A stretch of DNA of 64,000 nucleotides from Rubellimicrobium arenae (lineage in GTDB: Bacteria > Pseudomonadota > Alphaproteobacteria > Rhodobacterales > Rhodobacteraceae). The stretch spans positions 62,001 to 126,000 of the forward strand of contig NZ_JAFMST010000003.1 of the NCBI RefSeq assembly GCF_017916275.1, given 5' to 3'. Both the position numbers and the translations under genes were made by a program. The notes below the pieces were generated by a model, which ran no database searches, was not told the origin of the DNA, and saw nothing but the letters and a program-made list of their open reading frames with translations. Position 1 is the stretch's first letter. Each line of letters starts with the position of its first letter. Shown here piece after piece: positions 17,480 through 26,200 of the stretch.

Positions 17480-17911
17480 TCAGCGGGCCACGCGGTTGCC
17501 GTAAGCGTAGGCGCCGTCGCCCAGAAGGGCCTGGACGAGGAGCGCGACGGTCCAGAAGGCGGGGTATTCCCAGCCGCCGTTGGCGTTCGAGAAGAAGAAC
17601 CCGTTCGCGCCGTGACCGAACCAGCCCGCGCCGATCATGACGGGCACCAGGGCCAGCGACACCCAGCGCGTCGCGATCCCGGCGATCAGCGCAAGGCCGC
17701 CCAGCAGCTCCACGATGATGGTGACATAGGCCAGGAAGGCCGGCAGCCCGATCGAGACAAAGTACCCGGCGGTGCCGGAGGGCGTGAAGATGGCGATCTT
17801 CATCCAGGCGTGCAGGACGAACAGGACGCCCATGGTGATCCGCAGCAGGGCGGCGGCGAGCTCGGCCTGCGAGGCCTGGGTGCGGGCGGAGGAGGCGGTG
17901 GCATAGGTCAT
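17480..17911 (-). CDS. DoxX family membrane protein
   Basis: 143 aa with four hydrophobic segments: around 22-38 (LLRITMGVLFVLHAWMKI), 50-70 (SIGLPAFLAYVTIIVELLGG), 72-92 and 112-130, the DoxX/SURF4-like topology. Residues AWMKIAIF and EYPAFWTVALL are family-like. DoxX proteins often accompany oxidative-stress or thiol/quinone metabolism genes. ATG 17911 was chosen because the segment before it in the longer frame (Pro/Gly-rich) is not membrane-like. First gene of the DoxX-VOC-reductase set, 120 bp downstream of a same-strand LysR regulator. Confidence 0.85.
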   Translation of the reverse strand: MTYATASSARTQASQAELAAALLRITMGVLFVLHAWMKIAIFTPSGTAGYFVSIGLPAFLAYVTIIVELLGGLALIAGIATRWVSLALVPVMIGAGWFGHGANGFFFSNANGGWEYPAFWTVALLVQALLGDGAYAYGNRVAR

Positions 17912-18031
17912 GGTGGCACAATCCGTTGGATATGGCCCTGGCGGGCCGGCTCCACCCATATGCGGCACATCCTGTCCGGCGATAATCCGGGCGTTCGGAA
18001 GAACATTCCATCCATGGCGGAAGGAAACGGG

Positions 18032-18910
18032 TCAGCCCTGCCGCAGCCCGCGGGCAAGCGCCTCGACCAGCACGCGCACCTTGGCCGCCGGGTGGCGTCC
18101 CGACGGGGTCATGGCGAAGATGCCCATCGGGCTGTCCTCGTGACCGGCCAGAACCGGGACGACCCGGCCTGCACGCAGGGATTGGGCCGCCACGAAGTCG
18201 GGCAGGTTGGCGATCCCCAGGCCCGCTTCGGCGGCGGCCAGGCAGACGGCGGCGTCCGAGAAGGTGAGGCGTCCGTTCACCGCGACCTGCACCCCCCCGG
18301 CAAAGGTCCAGCGGTGCGGATCGCGGAAGTTCGTGTCGAGGATGCAGTCGTGATGGCTCAGGTCCGCCGGCACCAGCGGCGCCCCATGGACCGCGAGATA
18401 GCCTGGCGCGGCCACGGCCACGATCTTGGCCTGAGCCAGCTTGCGGGCCACCAGCGAGGAATCGCCCGGGCGCCCGACCCGGACGGCGAGGTCGAATCCT
18501 TCATCGACCAGGCGGACCACCCGATCGCTGGAATGCACCTCCAGCGCGACGTCGGGATAGGTCCGGGCGAAATCGGCGAAGATCGGAGCCAGGCGCAGCG
18601 TGCCCAGGGTCAGCGGCACGGTGACACGCACCTTGCCGCGCGGGGTCGTGCCCACGCTCTTCACCTCGGCATCGAGGGCGTCGAGCTCTTCGAGAAGGGT
18701 CCTGAGCCGGTCGTAATAGGTCTGGCCGGCCTCGGTCGGCTGGAGCGCCCGCGTCGTGCGGTGGAGAAGGCGCACGCCGAGCTCGGCTTCGAGACGGGCC
18801 ACCAGCTTGCTGGCCTGGCCCGAGCTGGTTCCCAGCCGCTGCGCCGCCGCCGCGAAGGAGCCGCCCTCGACCACGGCGAGGAACATCCGGTCCGAGGCGA
18901 GACGGTCCAT
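18032..18910 (-). CDS. LysR-family transcriptional regulator
   Basis: 292 aa. An N-terminal winged helix-turn-helix (MFLAVVEGGSFAAAAQRLG, then SGQASKLVARLEAELGVRLL) is followed by a linker helix and the effector-binding domain (GKVRVTVPLTLGTLRLAPIF; FDLAVRVG; GLGIANLPDFVA). It most resembles the large DNA-binding-active subfamily with RTTRALQPTEAGQTYY. Same strand and directly upstream of the DoxX/VOC/glutathionyl-hydroquinone reductase genes, so it is a plausible activator responding to a quinone or aromatic (inference). The 120-bp gap to doxX could hold the regulated promoter. Confidence 0.88.
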   Translation of the reverse strand: MDRLASDRMFLAVVEGGSFAAAAQRLGTSSGQASKLVARLEAELGVRLLHRTTRALQPTEAGQTYYDRLRTLLEELDALDAEVKSVGTTPRGKVRVTVPLTLGTLRLAPIFADFARTYPDVALEVHSSDRVVRLVDEGFDLAVRVGRPGDSSLVARKLAQAKIVAVAAPGYLAVHGAPLVPADLSHHDCILDTNFRDPHRWTFAGGVQVAVNGRLTFSDAAVCLAAAEAGLGIANLPDFVAAQSLRAGRVVPVLAGHEDSPMGIFAMTPSGRHPAAKVRVLVEALARGLRQG

Positions 18911-18976
18911 GAGAAAGGCTCCGGGGCTGCAGCGCCCGGAGCCTACGACGAGTCGTGGGGGGCCAAAAGGCCCCGG

Positions 18977-19480
18977 TCAGGCGGCCTCGGCCTGTTCGGC
19001 GGCGGCGTTGATCACCGACTCGGCCAGGTCGGTCAGGAGCTTGTCGGTCTTCTCCTCCTCGGCGAGCGTCTCGCGCAGGAGCTGCTCCGCCTCGCCCTGG
19101 CCCAGCTGCTTGGCCCAGGAGGCCAGCGTGCCGTAGCGGCAGATCTCGTAATGCTCGATGGCCTGCGCGGCGGCCAGAAGGCCGGCGTCCGAGGCGGGGG
19201 AGTCCTTGTACTCCTCCATGATCTCCTCGCCTTCCTCGACAAGGCCGTCCATCGCGGCGCAGGTCTTGCCCGAGGCACGCTTGCCGATGATCTCGAAGAC
19301 GCGCTGGAGGCGTTCGACCTGGCCTTCGGTCTCTTCGCGGTGCAGCTCGAACGACTGCTTCAGCTCGGGGTTCTTGGCGGCGCGGGCGTGCTTCTTGAGA
19401 GCCTGCAGCGCCTTGCGTTCGGCGTAAAGGGCGTCGCGCAGGCCGTCGTGGAACAGCTTTTCCAGGTTCGCGGCGGGCAT
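18977..19480 (-). CDS. DUF892 ferritin-like protein (YciE/YciF type)
   Basis: 167 aa helical protein. The start LEKLFHDGLRDALYAERKAL and the central SFELHREETEGQVERLQRVF, EEYKDSPASDAGLLAAAQ and IEHYEICRYGTL match the DUF892 four-helix ferritin-like family, whose members in enterobacteria (YciE, YciF) are stress-induced. Conserved Glu/His residues suggest a diiron site. The Glu-rich C-terminus ends in an Ala-rich tail. ATG 19480 has GGAGA just upstream. It is divergent from manganese catalase and has a perfect GGAAC-N16-CGTT promoter 34 nt before its start, so both genes are likely general-stress genes. Confidence 0.88.
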   Translation of the reverse strand: MPAANLEKLFHDGLRDALYAERKALQALKKHARAAKNPELKQSFELHREETEGQVERLQRVFEIIGKRASGKTCAAMDGLVEEGEEIMEEYKDSPASDAGLLAAAQAIEHYEICRYGTLASWAKQLGQGEAEQLLRETLAEEEKTDKLLTDLAESVINAAAEQAEAA

Positions 19481-19513
19481 CGGTGTCTCCATCCGTGTAT
19501 CGTGAGCCTGTCG

Positions 19514-19538
19514 AACGCGGCGACCTGCCGCCTGTTCC
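19514..19538 (-). promoter_or_regulatory. EcfG-type (general stress) promoter of the DUF892 gene
   Basis: Read on the minus strand: GGAAC (19538-19534), 16-nt spacer, CGTT (19517-19514). This equals the GGAAC-N16/17-CGTT consensus for the alphaproteobacterial general stress sigma factor EcfG. Transcription would begin near 19507, giving a leader of about 27 nt before the ATG at 19480. The matching divergent copy makes chance unlikely. Confidence 0.7.
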
Positions 19539-19596
19539 CGTTTTTCCGCGCCCGGTCGGTTTGCCGCCGACCCGCGCACCCGCGGCAAGTTTCGCC

Positions 19597-19621
19597 GGAA
19601 CCCCGCACCGTTCGCCCCGTT
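19597..19621 (+). promoter_or_regulatory. EcfG-type (general stress) promoter of manganese catalase
   Basis: GGAAC (19597-19601), 16-nt spacer, CGTT (19618-19621): a perfect match to the EcfG consensus. A start near 19628 would leave about 25 nt before ATG 19654, including the AGGAGGG ribosome site. Its −35 element lies 59 bp from that of the divergent DUF892 promoter. Confidence 0.7.
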
Positions 19622-19653
19622 GCATCCGCGCCATCAGCTAGGAGGGCCCCCGA

Positions 19654-20595
19654 ATGTTTCTTCGCGTCGACAAGCTCCAGGTCGAGTTGCCACCCCCCAA
19701 GAAACAGGACCCGAACGCCGGCGCGGCTCTCCAGGAACTCCTGGGTGGCAAGTACGGTGAGATGTCCACCCTCGGGAACTACATGTTCCAGAGCTTCAAC
19801 TTCCGATCCAAATCCAAGCTCAAGCCCTTCTACGAGCTGGTCGCGGCCATCACGGCCGAGGAACTGGGGCATGTGGAGCTCGTCTCGAACGGCGTGGCGA
19901 TGCTGAACAACGGCCCCGATTCGGCGGCGGACGATTCCGGCAACGGCGGCGACATCTCGATGTCGCCCTTCGAGGCCATGCAGGAGATCCGCTCGGCCGC
20001 CAGCTTCTTCTCGCATGGCGGCGGCGCGGTGCCGGTGAACTCGAACTCGATGTCCTGGAACGTGGACATGGTGACCACCACCGGGAACGTGGTGTTCGAC
20101 CTCCTGCACAACTTCCACCTGGAATGCGGGGCGCGGCTCCACAAGCTGCGGGTCTACGAAACCCTGTCGGACCCGACGGGGCGCGAGGTCTGCGGCTACC
20201 TGCTCGTGCGAGGCAGCGTCCACGCCCACGCCTATGCGCTGGCCCTCAAGAAGCTGACCGGCGTCGCCATCGAGCAGATGCTGCCCACGCCGAACATCCC
20301 GCTCGACAAGATCCCGGAATGCCAGAAGTACCTGGCCGAAGGATCGCACCGGCGGCTTTATACCTTCTCCCCATCGGACTACGGATCCATCCGGGGGATC
20401 TGGGAAGGGGAGATGGCGCTCCCGACCGACCCCCCCGGAGAGCTGGCGGTGGTGGAAGGCATGCCGGATGGCGGGCGGATCCACGACCTCGTGGGGCAGC
20501 CCTCGGCCTTCACCCCCGATTACGCGCCCGAGGAGTTCTACGAGATCGCGCAACGGCTGACCAAGGCGGCGCATCAGGGCGCCGGCTCGCTCTAG
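19654..20595 (+). CDS. Manganese catalase
   Basis: 313 aa dimanganese catalase that disproportionates H2O2 without haem. Ligand candidates are E36 (KYGEMSTL), E70 and H73 in AEELGHVEL, and a later Glu/His pair in FHLECGARLHKLRVY and RGSVHAHAYALALKKL. The length is normal for the family, and the C-terminal part extends beyond the four-helix bundle as usual. The start has an AGGAGGG site. Its promoter (19597-19621) matches EcfG, so it should be induced in the general stress response. It is probably transcribed alone; the next gene starts 57 bp downstream. Confidence 0.93.
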   Translation: MFLRVDKLQVELPPPKKQDPNAGAALQELLGGKYGEMSTLGNYMFQSFNFRSKSKLKPFYELVAAITAEELGHVELVSNGVAMLNNGPDSAADDSGNGGDISMSPFEAMQEIRSAASFFSHGGGAVPVNSNSMSWNVDMVTTTGNVVFDLLHNFHLECGARLHKLRVYETLSDPTGREVCGYLLVRGSVHAHAYALALKKLTGVAIEQMLPTPNIPLDKIPECQKYLAEGSHRRLYTFSPSDYGSIRGIWEGEMALPTDPPGELAVVEGMPDGGRIHDLVGQPSAFTPDYAPEEFYEIAQRLTKAAHQGAGSL

Positions 20596-20652
20596 GCCCC
20601 CTCGCAGCGCCACGGCGCGGTGCTAAGGTCCCTCCGTCACGACGGAGGGACC

Positions 20653-21549
20653 ATGTCGATCTACGAAATCCACGACCCGCGCTTCCGGCCCCTGATCCAG
20701 CCCTCGGCGCATCTCGACCACCTAGGCAGCGGCTTCCGATGGGCCGAAGGGCCGGTCTGGTTTCCGGCGCATCAGGCGCTCTATGTGAGCGATATCCCCA
20801 ACGACCGCATCATGCGCTGGACCGAAGGCACGGGCCTGTCGGTCTTCCGCTCGCCCGCCGGCCACACCAACGGCCACACGCGCGACCGGGAGGGGCGGCT
20901 GGTCAGCTGCTCGCACGGGACCCGGTCGGTGATCCGGACCGAGCACGACGGCACGATCACCACGCTGGCCGAAAGCTACGGCGGCCGATGGCTGAATTCG
21001 CCCAACGACGTGGTCGTGGCGCGGGACGGCGCGGTCTGGTTTAGCGATCCCACCTACGGCATCCTGTCCGACTATGAGGGCTACGAATCCGTGCCCGAGC
21101 AGGACACGAACGCCGTCTACCGCCTTCCACCCGGGGGCGGGGACCCCGAGCGCATGATCACCGGATTCGTCCAGCCCAACGGGCTTGCCTTCTCGCCTGA
21201 TGAACAAAGGCTTTATGTCGCCGAGAGCGGATCGAGCCATGACCCCGACGTGCCGTCCATGCTGAAGGTCTTCGAGATCCAGGGCAGCCAGGTGGGGGAG
21301 GGCCGCGTCTTCGCCCATGTCGAGCCGGGGCCGCCCGACGGGCTGCGCGTGGACGCCCGCGGGAACGTCTGGTGCTCGGCCGAGGACGGAGTGCAGGTCT
21401 TCGATCCCGATGGGACGCTGATCGGCAAGATCCGCGTGCCGGAACGGGTGGCGAACCTGTGCTTTGGCGGTCCGCGGGGCAATCGCCTGTTCATGGCGGC
21501 CACGACGTCGATCTACGCCATCCACGTCAACGCCCGCGCGGCGGCCTGA
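20653..21549 (+). CDS. SMP-30/gluconolactonase/LRE family protein
   Basis: 298 aa six-bladed beta-propeller lactonase. The metal-site residues are recognisable: Glu in RWAEGPVW, Asn in LNSPNDVVVA, and Asp in the late repeat (AFSPDEQRLYVAESG region; GPPDGLRVDARGNVW). Members hydrolyse sugar lactones such as gluconolactone. Repeated motifs such as GLAFSPDEQRLYVAE are typical. ATG 20653 has GGAGGGACC immediately upstream. No sugar dehydrogenase neighbour is present, so the specific lactone is not known. Confidence 0.88.
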   Translation: MSIYEIHDPRFRPLIQPSAHLDHLGSGFRWAEGPVWFPAHQALYVSDIPNDRIMRWTEGTGLSVFRSPAGHTNGHTRDREGRLVSCSHGTRSVIRTEHDGTITTLAESYGGRWLNSPNDVVVARDGAVWFSDPTYGILSDYEGYESVPEQDTNAVYRLPPGGGDPERMITGFVQPNGLAFSPDEQRLYVAESGSSHDPDVPSMLKVFEIQGSQVGEGRVFAHVEPGPPDGLRVDARGNVWCSAEDGVQVFDPDGTLIGKIRVPERVANLCFGGPRGNRLFMAATTSIYAIHVNARAAA

Positions 21550-21600
21550 GACCCTGAAAACGAGAAGGGCGGCCGAGGCCGCCCTTGTCACGCTGGAAAC

Positions 21601-21675
21601 TGGAGCGGGCGATGAGATTCGAACTCACGACCCTAACCTTGGCAAGGTTATGCTCTACCCCTGAGCTACGCCCGC
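21601..21675 (-). tRNA. tRNA-Gly (GCC)
   Basis: Read on the minus strand it forms a full cloverleaf: acceptor GCGGGCG pairs with CGCCCGC, D arm AGCTCAGGGGTAGAGC, anticodon loop TTGCCAA (anticodon GCC) on a five-pair stem, TPsiC loop GTTCGAATC, discriminator T and encoded CCA. Total 75 nt. It is identical to a second copy at 21819-21893. Confidence 0.97.
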
Positions 21676-21818
21676 CCGCTCCGTGCCGGGTACCTACATG
21701 CCCCCGTCAGGCGCCGCAAGGGGGGACGCGCAAGCTTTGTAGCGGGCCGAGGTGGCGCATGAGCGAACGACAAAAAGGGGCCGCAGCAGCAGCCCCAGAT
21801 CGTCGTCATCCTGGAAAT

Positions 21819-21893
21819 TGGAGCGGGCGATGAGATTCGAACTCACGACCCTAACCTTGGCAAGGTTATGCTCTACCCCTGAGCTACGCCCGC
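21819..21893 (-). tRNA. tRNA-Gly (GCC), second identical copy
   Basis: Identical in all 75 positions to the copy at 21601-21675, with anticodon GCC and encoded CCA. The identity continues a little beyond the gene on both sides (GGAAAC/GGAAAT before, CGCCCGCTCCGTG after), which marks a recent tandem duplication with a period of 218 bp. On the minus strand this copy comes first, so both may be on one transcript. Confidence 0.97.
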
Positions 21894-21967
21894 CCGCTCC
21901 GTGGAGGGCTATCTACCCAGCGCCGCCGGGTCCTGCAAGAGGGAAAACGCAGGCTTCCGCAGCGTCC

Positions 21968-22720
21968 TCATGAGGTCGGCTGGCCCTTGTCGGCCCGCTC
22001 GACCTGACGCCTGTGCCGCTGCTGCTTCCAGAGGTTCAGCATCTCGACCGCACCGGCAAAGACCATGGCCGCGTAGATGAAGCCCCGCTCGACATGGTAG
22101 TGGAAGCCGTCCGCGACGAGCGCCATCCCCACCATCACGAGGAACGCCAGCGCCAGCATCTTGGTCGAGGGATGCGCTTCGACGAAGTTCGCGATGGGAT
22201 TCGCGGCCACCATCATGACGAGGATGGCGACCATGATGGCTGCAACCATGACCGGGATGTGGTCGGCGATGCCCACGGCGGTGATCACGCTGTCCAGCGA
22301 GAACACGAGGTCCAGGATCACGATCTGCACGATGACGGCGCCGAAGCCCGCGTACATGGTGGCCTCGGCCCCGTGGTGCCCGGTGCCTTCCACGTCCTGG
22401 AAGATCTCGTTGGCGCCCTTGTAGATCAGGAACAGGCCGCCCCCGATGAGGATCAGGTCGCGCCAGGACAGTCCGAAGCCGCCGATGGTCACGAAGGGCT
22501 CGGTCAGTCCGATGATCCAGGCGATCGTGAGAAGCAGGAACACCCGCATGATGAGAGCGAGCGCAAGGCCGATGAAGCGCGCCCGTGGCCGCTGGGCGTG
22601 CGGCAGGCGGGATGTGACGATGGAGATGAAGATCACGTTGTCCACGCCCAGCACGATCTCGAGAATCGTGAGGGTGAGGAACGACGCCCATATGGCGGGG
22701 TCCGAGAGGAGTTCGATCAT
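21968..22720 (-). CDS. TerC family integral membrane protein
   Basis: 250 aa, with seven or so hydrophobic segments. The TerC landmarks are LEIVLGVDNVIFISIV near residue 20-35 and LDLVFSLDSVITAVG near 137-151, each with an acidic residue within the membrane, implicated in metal-ion (Mn2+/Ca2+) transport in TerC/Alx proteins. The C-terminus is basic and cytoplasmic. It starts about 495 bp downstream of pyruvate carboxylase on the same strand. No manganese riboswitch of the yybP-ykoY type was recognised in that gap. The substrate is not proven. Confidence 0.9.
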   Translation of the reverse strand: MIELLSDPAIWASFLTLTILEIVLGVDNVIFISIVTSRLPHAQRPRARFIGLALALIMRVFLLLTIAWIIGLTEPFVTIGGFGLSWRDLILIGGGLFLIYKGANEIFQDVEGTGHHGAEATMYAGFGAVIVQIVILDLVFSLDSVITAVGIADHIPVMVAAIMVAILVMMVAANPIANFVEAHPSTKMLALAFLVMVGMALVADGFHYHVERGFIYAAMVFAGAVEMLNLWKQQRHRRQVERADKGQPTS

Positions 22721-23177
22721 GAGGCTGTCCCTGTTGGTCGCTCGCTTGGTTTACAATGGGGGTGCGACCCTATGTTTCCTAGTGAGCAGAGCCGGAGAAC
22801 AGGTGGTGCAAGCCCGAAGTCGCCCGGGACCTTGCCGGATGGCATCACTGGAGATCCGCTGGTCAGGTCGGCATCGCCGCGCGCCGACGCCCGTCGGCGC
22901 AATCCTGAAGGCTTGGGGGGCAAGGCGCACCGCCTTCGGGGATGGATCGACGGCGTCAACCTGCCGCCCCGTGGGGTGCGTCACGCCCGGCACATGCGGC
23001 CGGGCAGTGGACCATCGCCGACCGCGGAGAAGCAAGCGGTGCTACAACCGGGATGCGGGTCTGGCAGGGTGCGCGGACCTGCCGGCCCGGCGGATGTTTC
23101 ATCTCCCGGTCTCCACGCGCTTGCCGGTCGCGGATCATCCGCCTCGACACGGCGCGGGGCCGCACTCTGGTGAGGAT
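22721..23177. other. Intergenic region between pyc and terC, no gene recognised
   Basis: About 460 bp separate the terC start from the hairpin downstream of pyc. Frames on both strands are open but read as low-complexity GC-rich shadow (Arg/Pro/Gly-rich) with no recognisable protein. No tRNA, SRP RNA, RNase P RNA, tmRNA, cobalamin or yybP-ykoY element could be identified. Short GC-rich inverted repeats (for example GCGCCGAC/GTCGGCGC near 22880-22899) are present. Confidence 0.5.
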
Positions 23178-23206
23178 CGCTGCCTGCCCCAAGTTGACAG
23201 GCAGCG
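23178..23206 (-). terminator. Terminator-like hairpin downstream of pyc
   Basis: CGCTGCCTG (23178-23186) and CAGGCAGCG (23198-23206) form a perfect 9-bp stem with an 11-nt loop, 8 bases after the pyc stop codon. There is no T-run on the minus-strand side, so it may be a weak or Rho-assisted terminator or only a 3'-end stabilising stem. Confidence 0.45.
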
Positions 23207-23214
23207 CGTCCCTC

Positions 23215-26200
23215 TCAGGACAGCTCCACCAGCAGGTCCTTGGCGTCGATCTGCGCGCCTGGCTGGACGTGGACGGCCTTGATGGTGCCGTCGCGGTCGG
23301 CGTGGATACCCGTCTCCATCTTCATCGCCTCGATGGTGAGGAGAAGGTCCCCGGCATGCACCGGCTTGCCCGCCTGCGCGGCGACCGTGGCCACCACGCC
23401 CGGCATCGGCGCGCCGATGTGGAGGGGGTTGCCCGCCTCGGCCTTGGGCCGGCGGCTCGCGGTCGCGGCGGCGGAGCGGTTCGGCACCCGGATCGTGCGC
23501 GGCTGGCCGTTCAGCTCGAAGAAGACGCGGACGTCGCCTTCGTCCGTGGTGTCGCCCACGGCCTGCAGGCGGATCTCAAGGGTCTTGCCGGGGTCGATCT
23601 CGGCGCTGATCTCCTCGCCGGGCTCCATCCCGTAGAAGAAGGTCCGCGTCGGCAGCACGCGCACGGGGCCATAGGTCTTGTGGCGGCCCAGGTAGTCCGA
23701 GAACACCTTGGGATACATGAGGTAGCCGTTGAGGTCCTCGTCATCCAGCGGCGGCACGGCGAGGTCCTTGGAGGCTTTCTCGCGCACGGCCTCGATGTCC
23801 ACCGGCGCCATGTGCGCGCCGGGACGGTCGGTGGTGGCGGGCTCGCCCTTGAGGACCTTGGCCTGGATGCCTTCGGGCCAGCCGCCCGGGGGCTGGCCGA
23901 GGTTGCCCTTGAGCATGTCGACGACCGACTCGGGGAAGGCCACCTCGACGGCCGGGTCCTCGACTTGGCTCCGCGTCAGCCCCTGCGCCACCATCATCAG
24001 GGCCATGTCGCCCACGACCTTGGACGAGGGCGTGACCTTGACGATGTCGCCGAACATCATGTTGGCGTCGGCATAGGCTTGGGCCACCTCGTGCCAGCGC
24101 TCCTCCAGCCCCAGGCTGCGGGCCTGCGCCTTGAGGTTGGTGAACTGCCCGCCCGGCATCTCGTGAAGATAGACCTCGGAGGCGGGGGCCTGCAACCCGG
24201 CCTCGAAGGCGCAGTACTGCTGGCGCACGGCCTCCCAGTAGTTGCTGATCGTGCGGATCGCGCCGACATCGAGGCCGGTGTCGCGGTCGGTGTGGCGCAG
24301 CGCCTCGACGATGCTGCCCAGGCAGGCCTGCGAGGTGCCGCCCGAGAAGGCGTCCATGGCGGCGTCCACCGCGTCCACCCCGGCGTCCGAGGCGGCGAGG
24401 ATCGTCGCCGCCGCCGCGCCCGAGGTGTCGTGCGTGTGGAAATGGATCGGCAGGCCGACCTCCTCCTTGAGGGCCTTGATCAGCACCCGCGCCGCCGGGG
24501 CCTTGAGGAGCCCCGCCATGTCCTTGAGGCCCAGGACGTGCGCGCCTGCGGCCTCCAGCTCCTTGGCCATCGCGACGTAGTACTTCAGGTCGTACTTCGC
24601 GCGGTCCGGGTCGAGGATGTCGCCCGTGTAGCAGATCGCCGCTTCGCAGACCTTGTTCGCCTCGACCACGGCGTCCATCGCGACGCGCATGTTCTCGACC
24701 CAGTTGAGCGAGTCGAAGACCCGGAACACGTCCACGCCCGATTTGGCCGCCTGCGCGACGAAGGCCTGCACGACGTTATCGGGATAGTTGGTGTAGCCCA
24801 CGCCGTTCGACGCCCGCAGCAGCATCTGCGTCATGATGTTGGGCATCCGGGCGCGGATGTCGCGGAGCCGCTGCCAGGGGCATTCCTGCAGGAAGCGGTA
24901 GGCCACGTCGAAGGTGGCCCCGCCCCAGCATTCGACGCTGAACAGCCCCGGCATCATCTGGGCATAAGCGGGCGCGGCGTTGATCATGTCGATCGACCGC
25001 ATCCGGGTCGCCAGCAGGGACTGGTGCCCGTCCCGCATCGTCGTGTCGGTGACGAGGAGCCGCGTCTGCGCCTTCATCCAGTCCGCGACGGCCTGCGGGC
25101 CTTTCTCGTCCAGAAGCTGCCGCGTCCCGGCCTGCCAGGTGCCCAGCGCCTGCACCGGCGGGCGGGCCTTGCGGGCGTCGGCCTGGGGCTTGGCGCGGCC
25201 TGCCGTCTCCGGGTGGCCGTTCACCGTGATGTCGGCGATGTAGGTCAGGATCTTGGTCGCGCGATCCTGCCGCTTGGCGAACTCGAAGAGGTCCGGCGTC
25301 GTGTCGATGAACTTGGTGGTGTACTGGTTCGACAGGAAGGTCGGGTGCTTGAGGAGGTTGATGACGAAGTCGATGTTCGTCGACACCCCCCGGATGCGGA
25401 ACTCGCGCAGCGCACGGTCCATGCGGGCGATCGCCATCTCGGGCGTGGGGGCCCGTGCCGTCACCTTGGTCAGCAGGGAATCGTAGTAGCGCGTGATCAC
25501 CGCGCCGGAATAGGCCGTGCCGCCGTCCAGCCGGATGCCCGGGCCGGTGGCGCTCCGGTACATCTGGATGCGGCCGTAGTCGGGGATGAAGTTGTTGAGC
25601 GGGTCCTCGGTGGTCACCCGGCACTGGAGCGCGTGGCCGTCGAGCTTCACGTCCTCCTGCCGCGCGACGCCCGTGGCCTCGGCCAGCGACTTGCCTTCCT
25701 CGATCAGGATCTGGGCGCGCACGATGTCGATGCCGGTGACCTCTTCGGTCACGGTGTGCTCGACCTGCACGCGGGGGTTCACCTCGATGAAGTAGAACTT
25801 TCCCGAGTCCATATCCATCAGGAACTCGACGGTGCCGGCGCATTCGTAGTCGACCGCCTTGGTCAGGCGGACGGCCATTTCGCAGACCTCCTCGCGCTGC
25901 TCCTGCGTGAGGTAGGGGGCAGGGGCCCGCTCCACGACCTTCTGGTTGCGCCGCTGCACGGAGCAGTCCCGCTCCCAGAGGTGGTAGATGTTGCCCTGCT
26001 TGTCGCCGAGGATCTGCACCTCCACGTGGCGGGCGCGCAGGATCATCTTTTCGAGGTAGCCCTCGCCGTTGCCGAAGGCGGCCTCGGCCTCGCGGCGGCC
26101 CTCCAGGACCTTGGACTCCAGCTCGTCCTCGGAGAGGATCGGGCGCATGCCGCGACCGCCGCCGCCCCAGGAGGCCTTGAGCATCAGCGGATAGCCGATC

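Noticed and set aside
22721-23214. Manganese riboswitch (yybP-ykoY) expected before terC
   Set aside because: The conserved GGGGAGUAG-type and partner loops could not be found on the minus strand.
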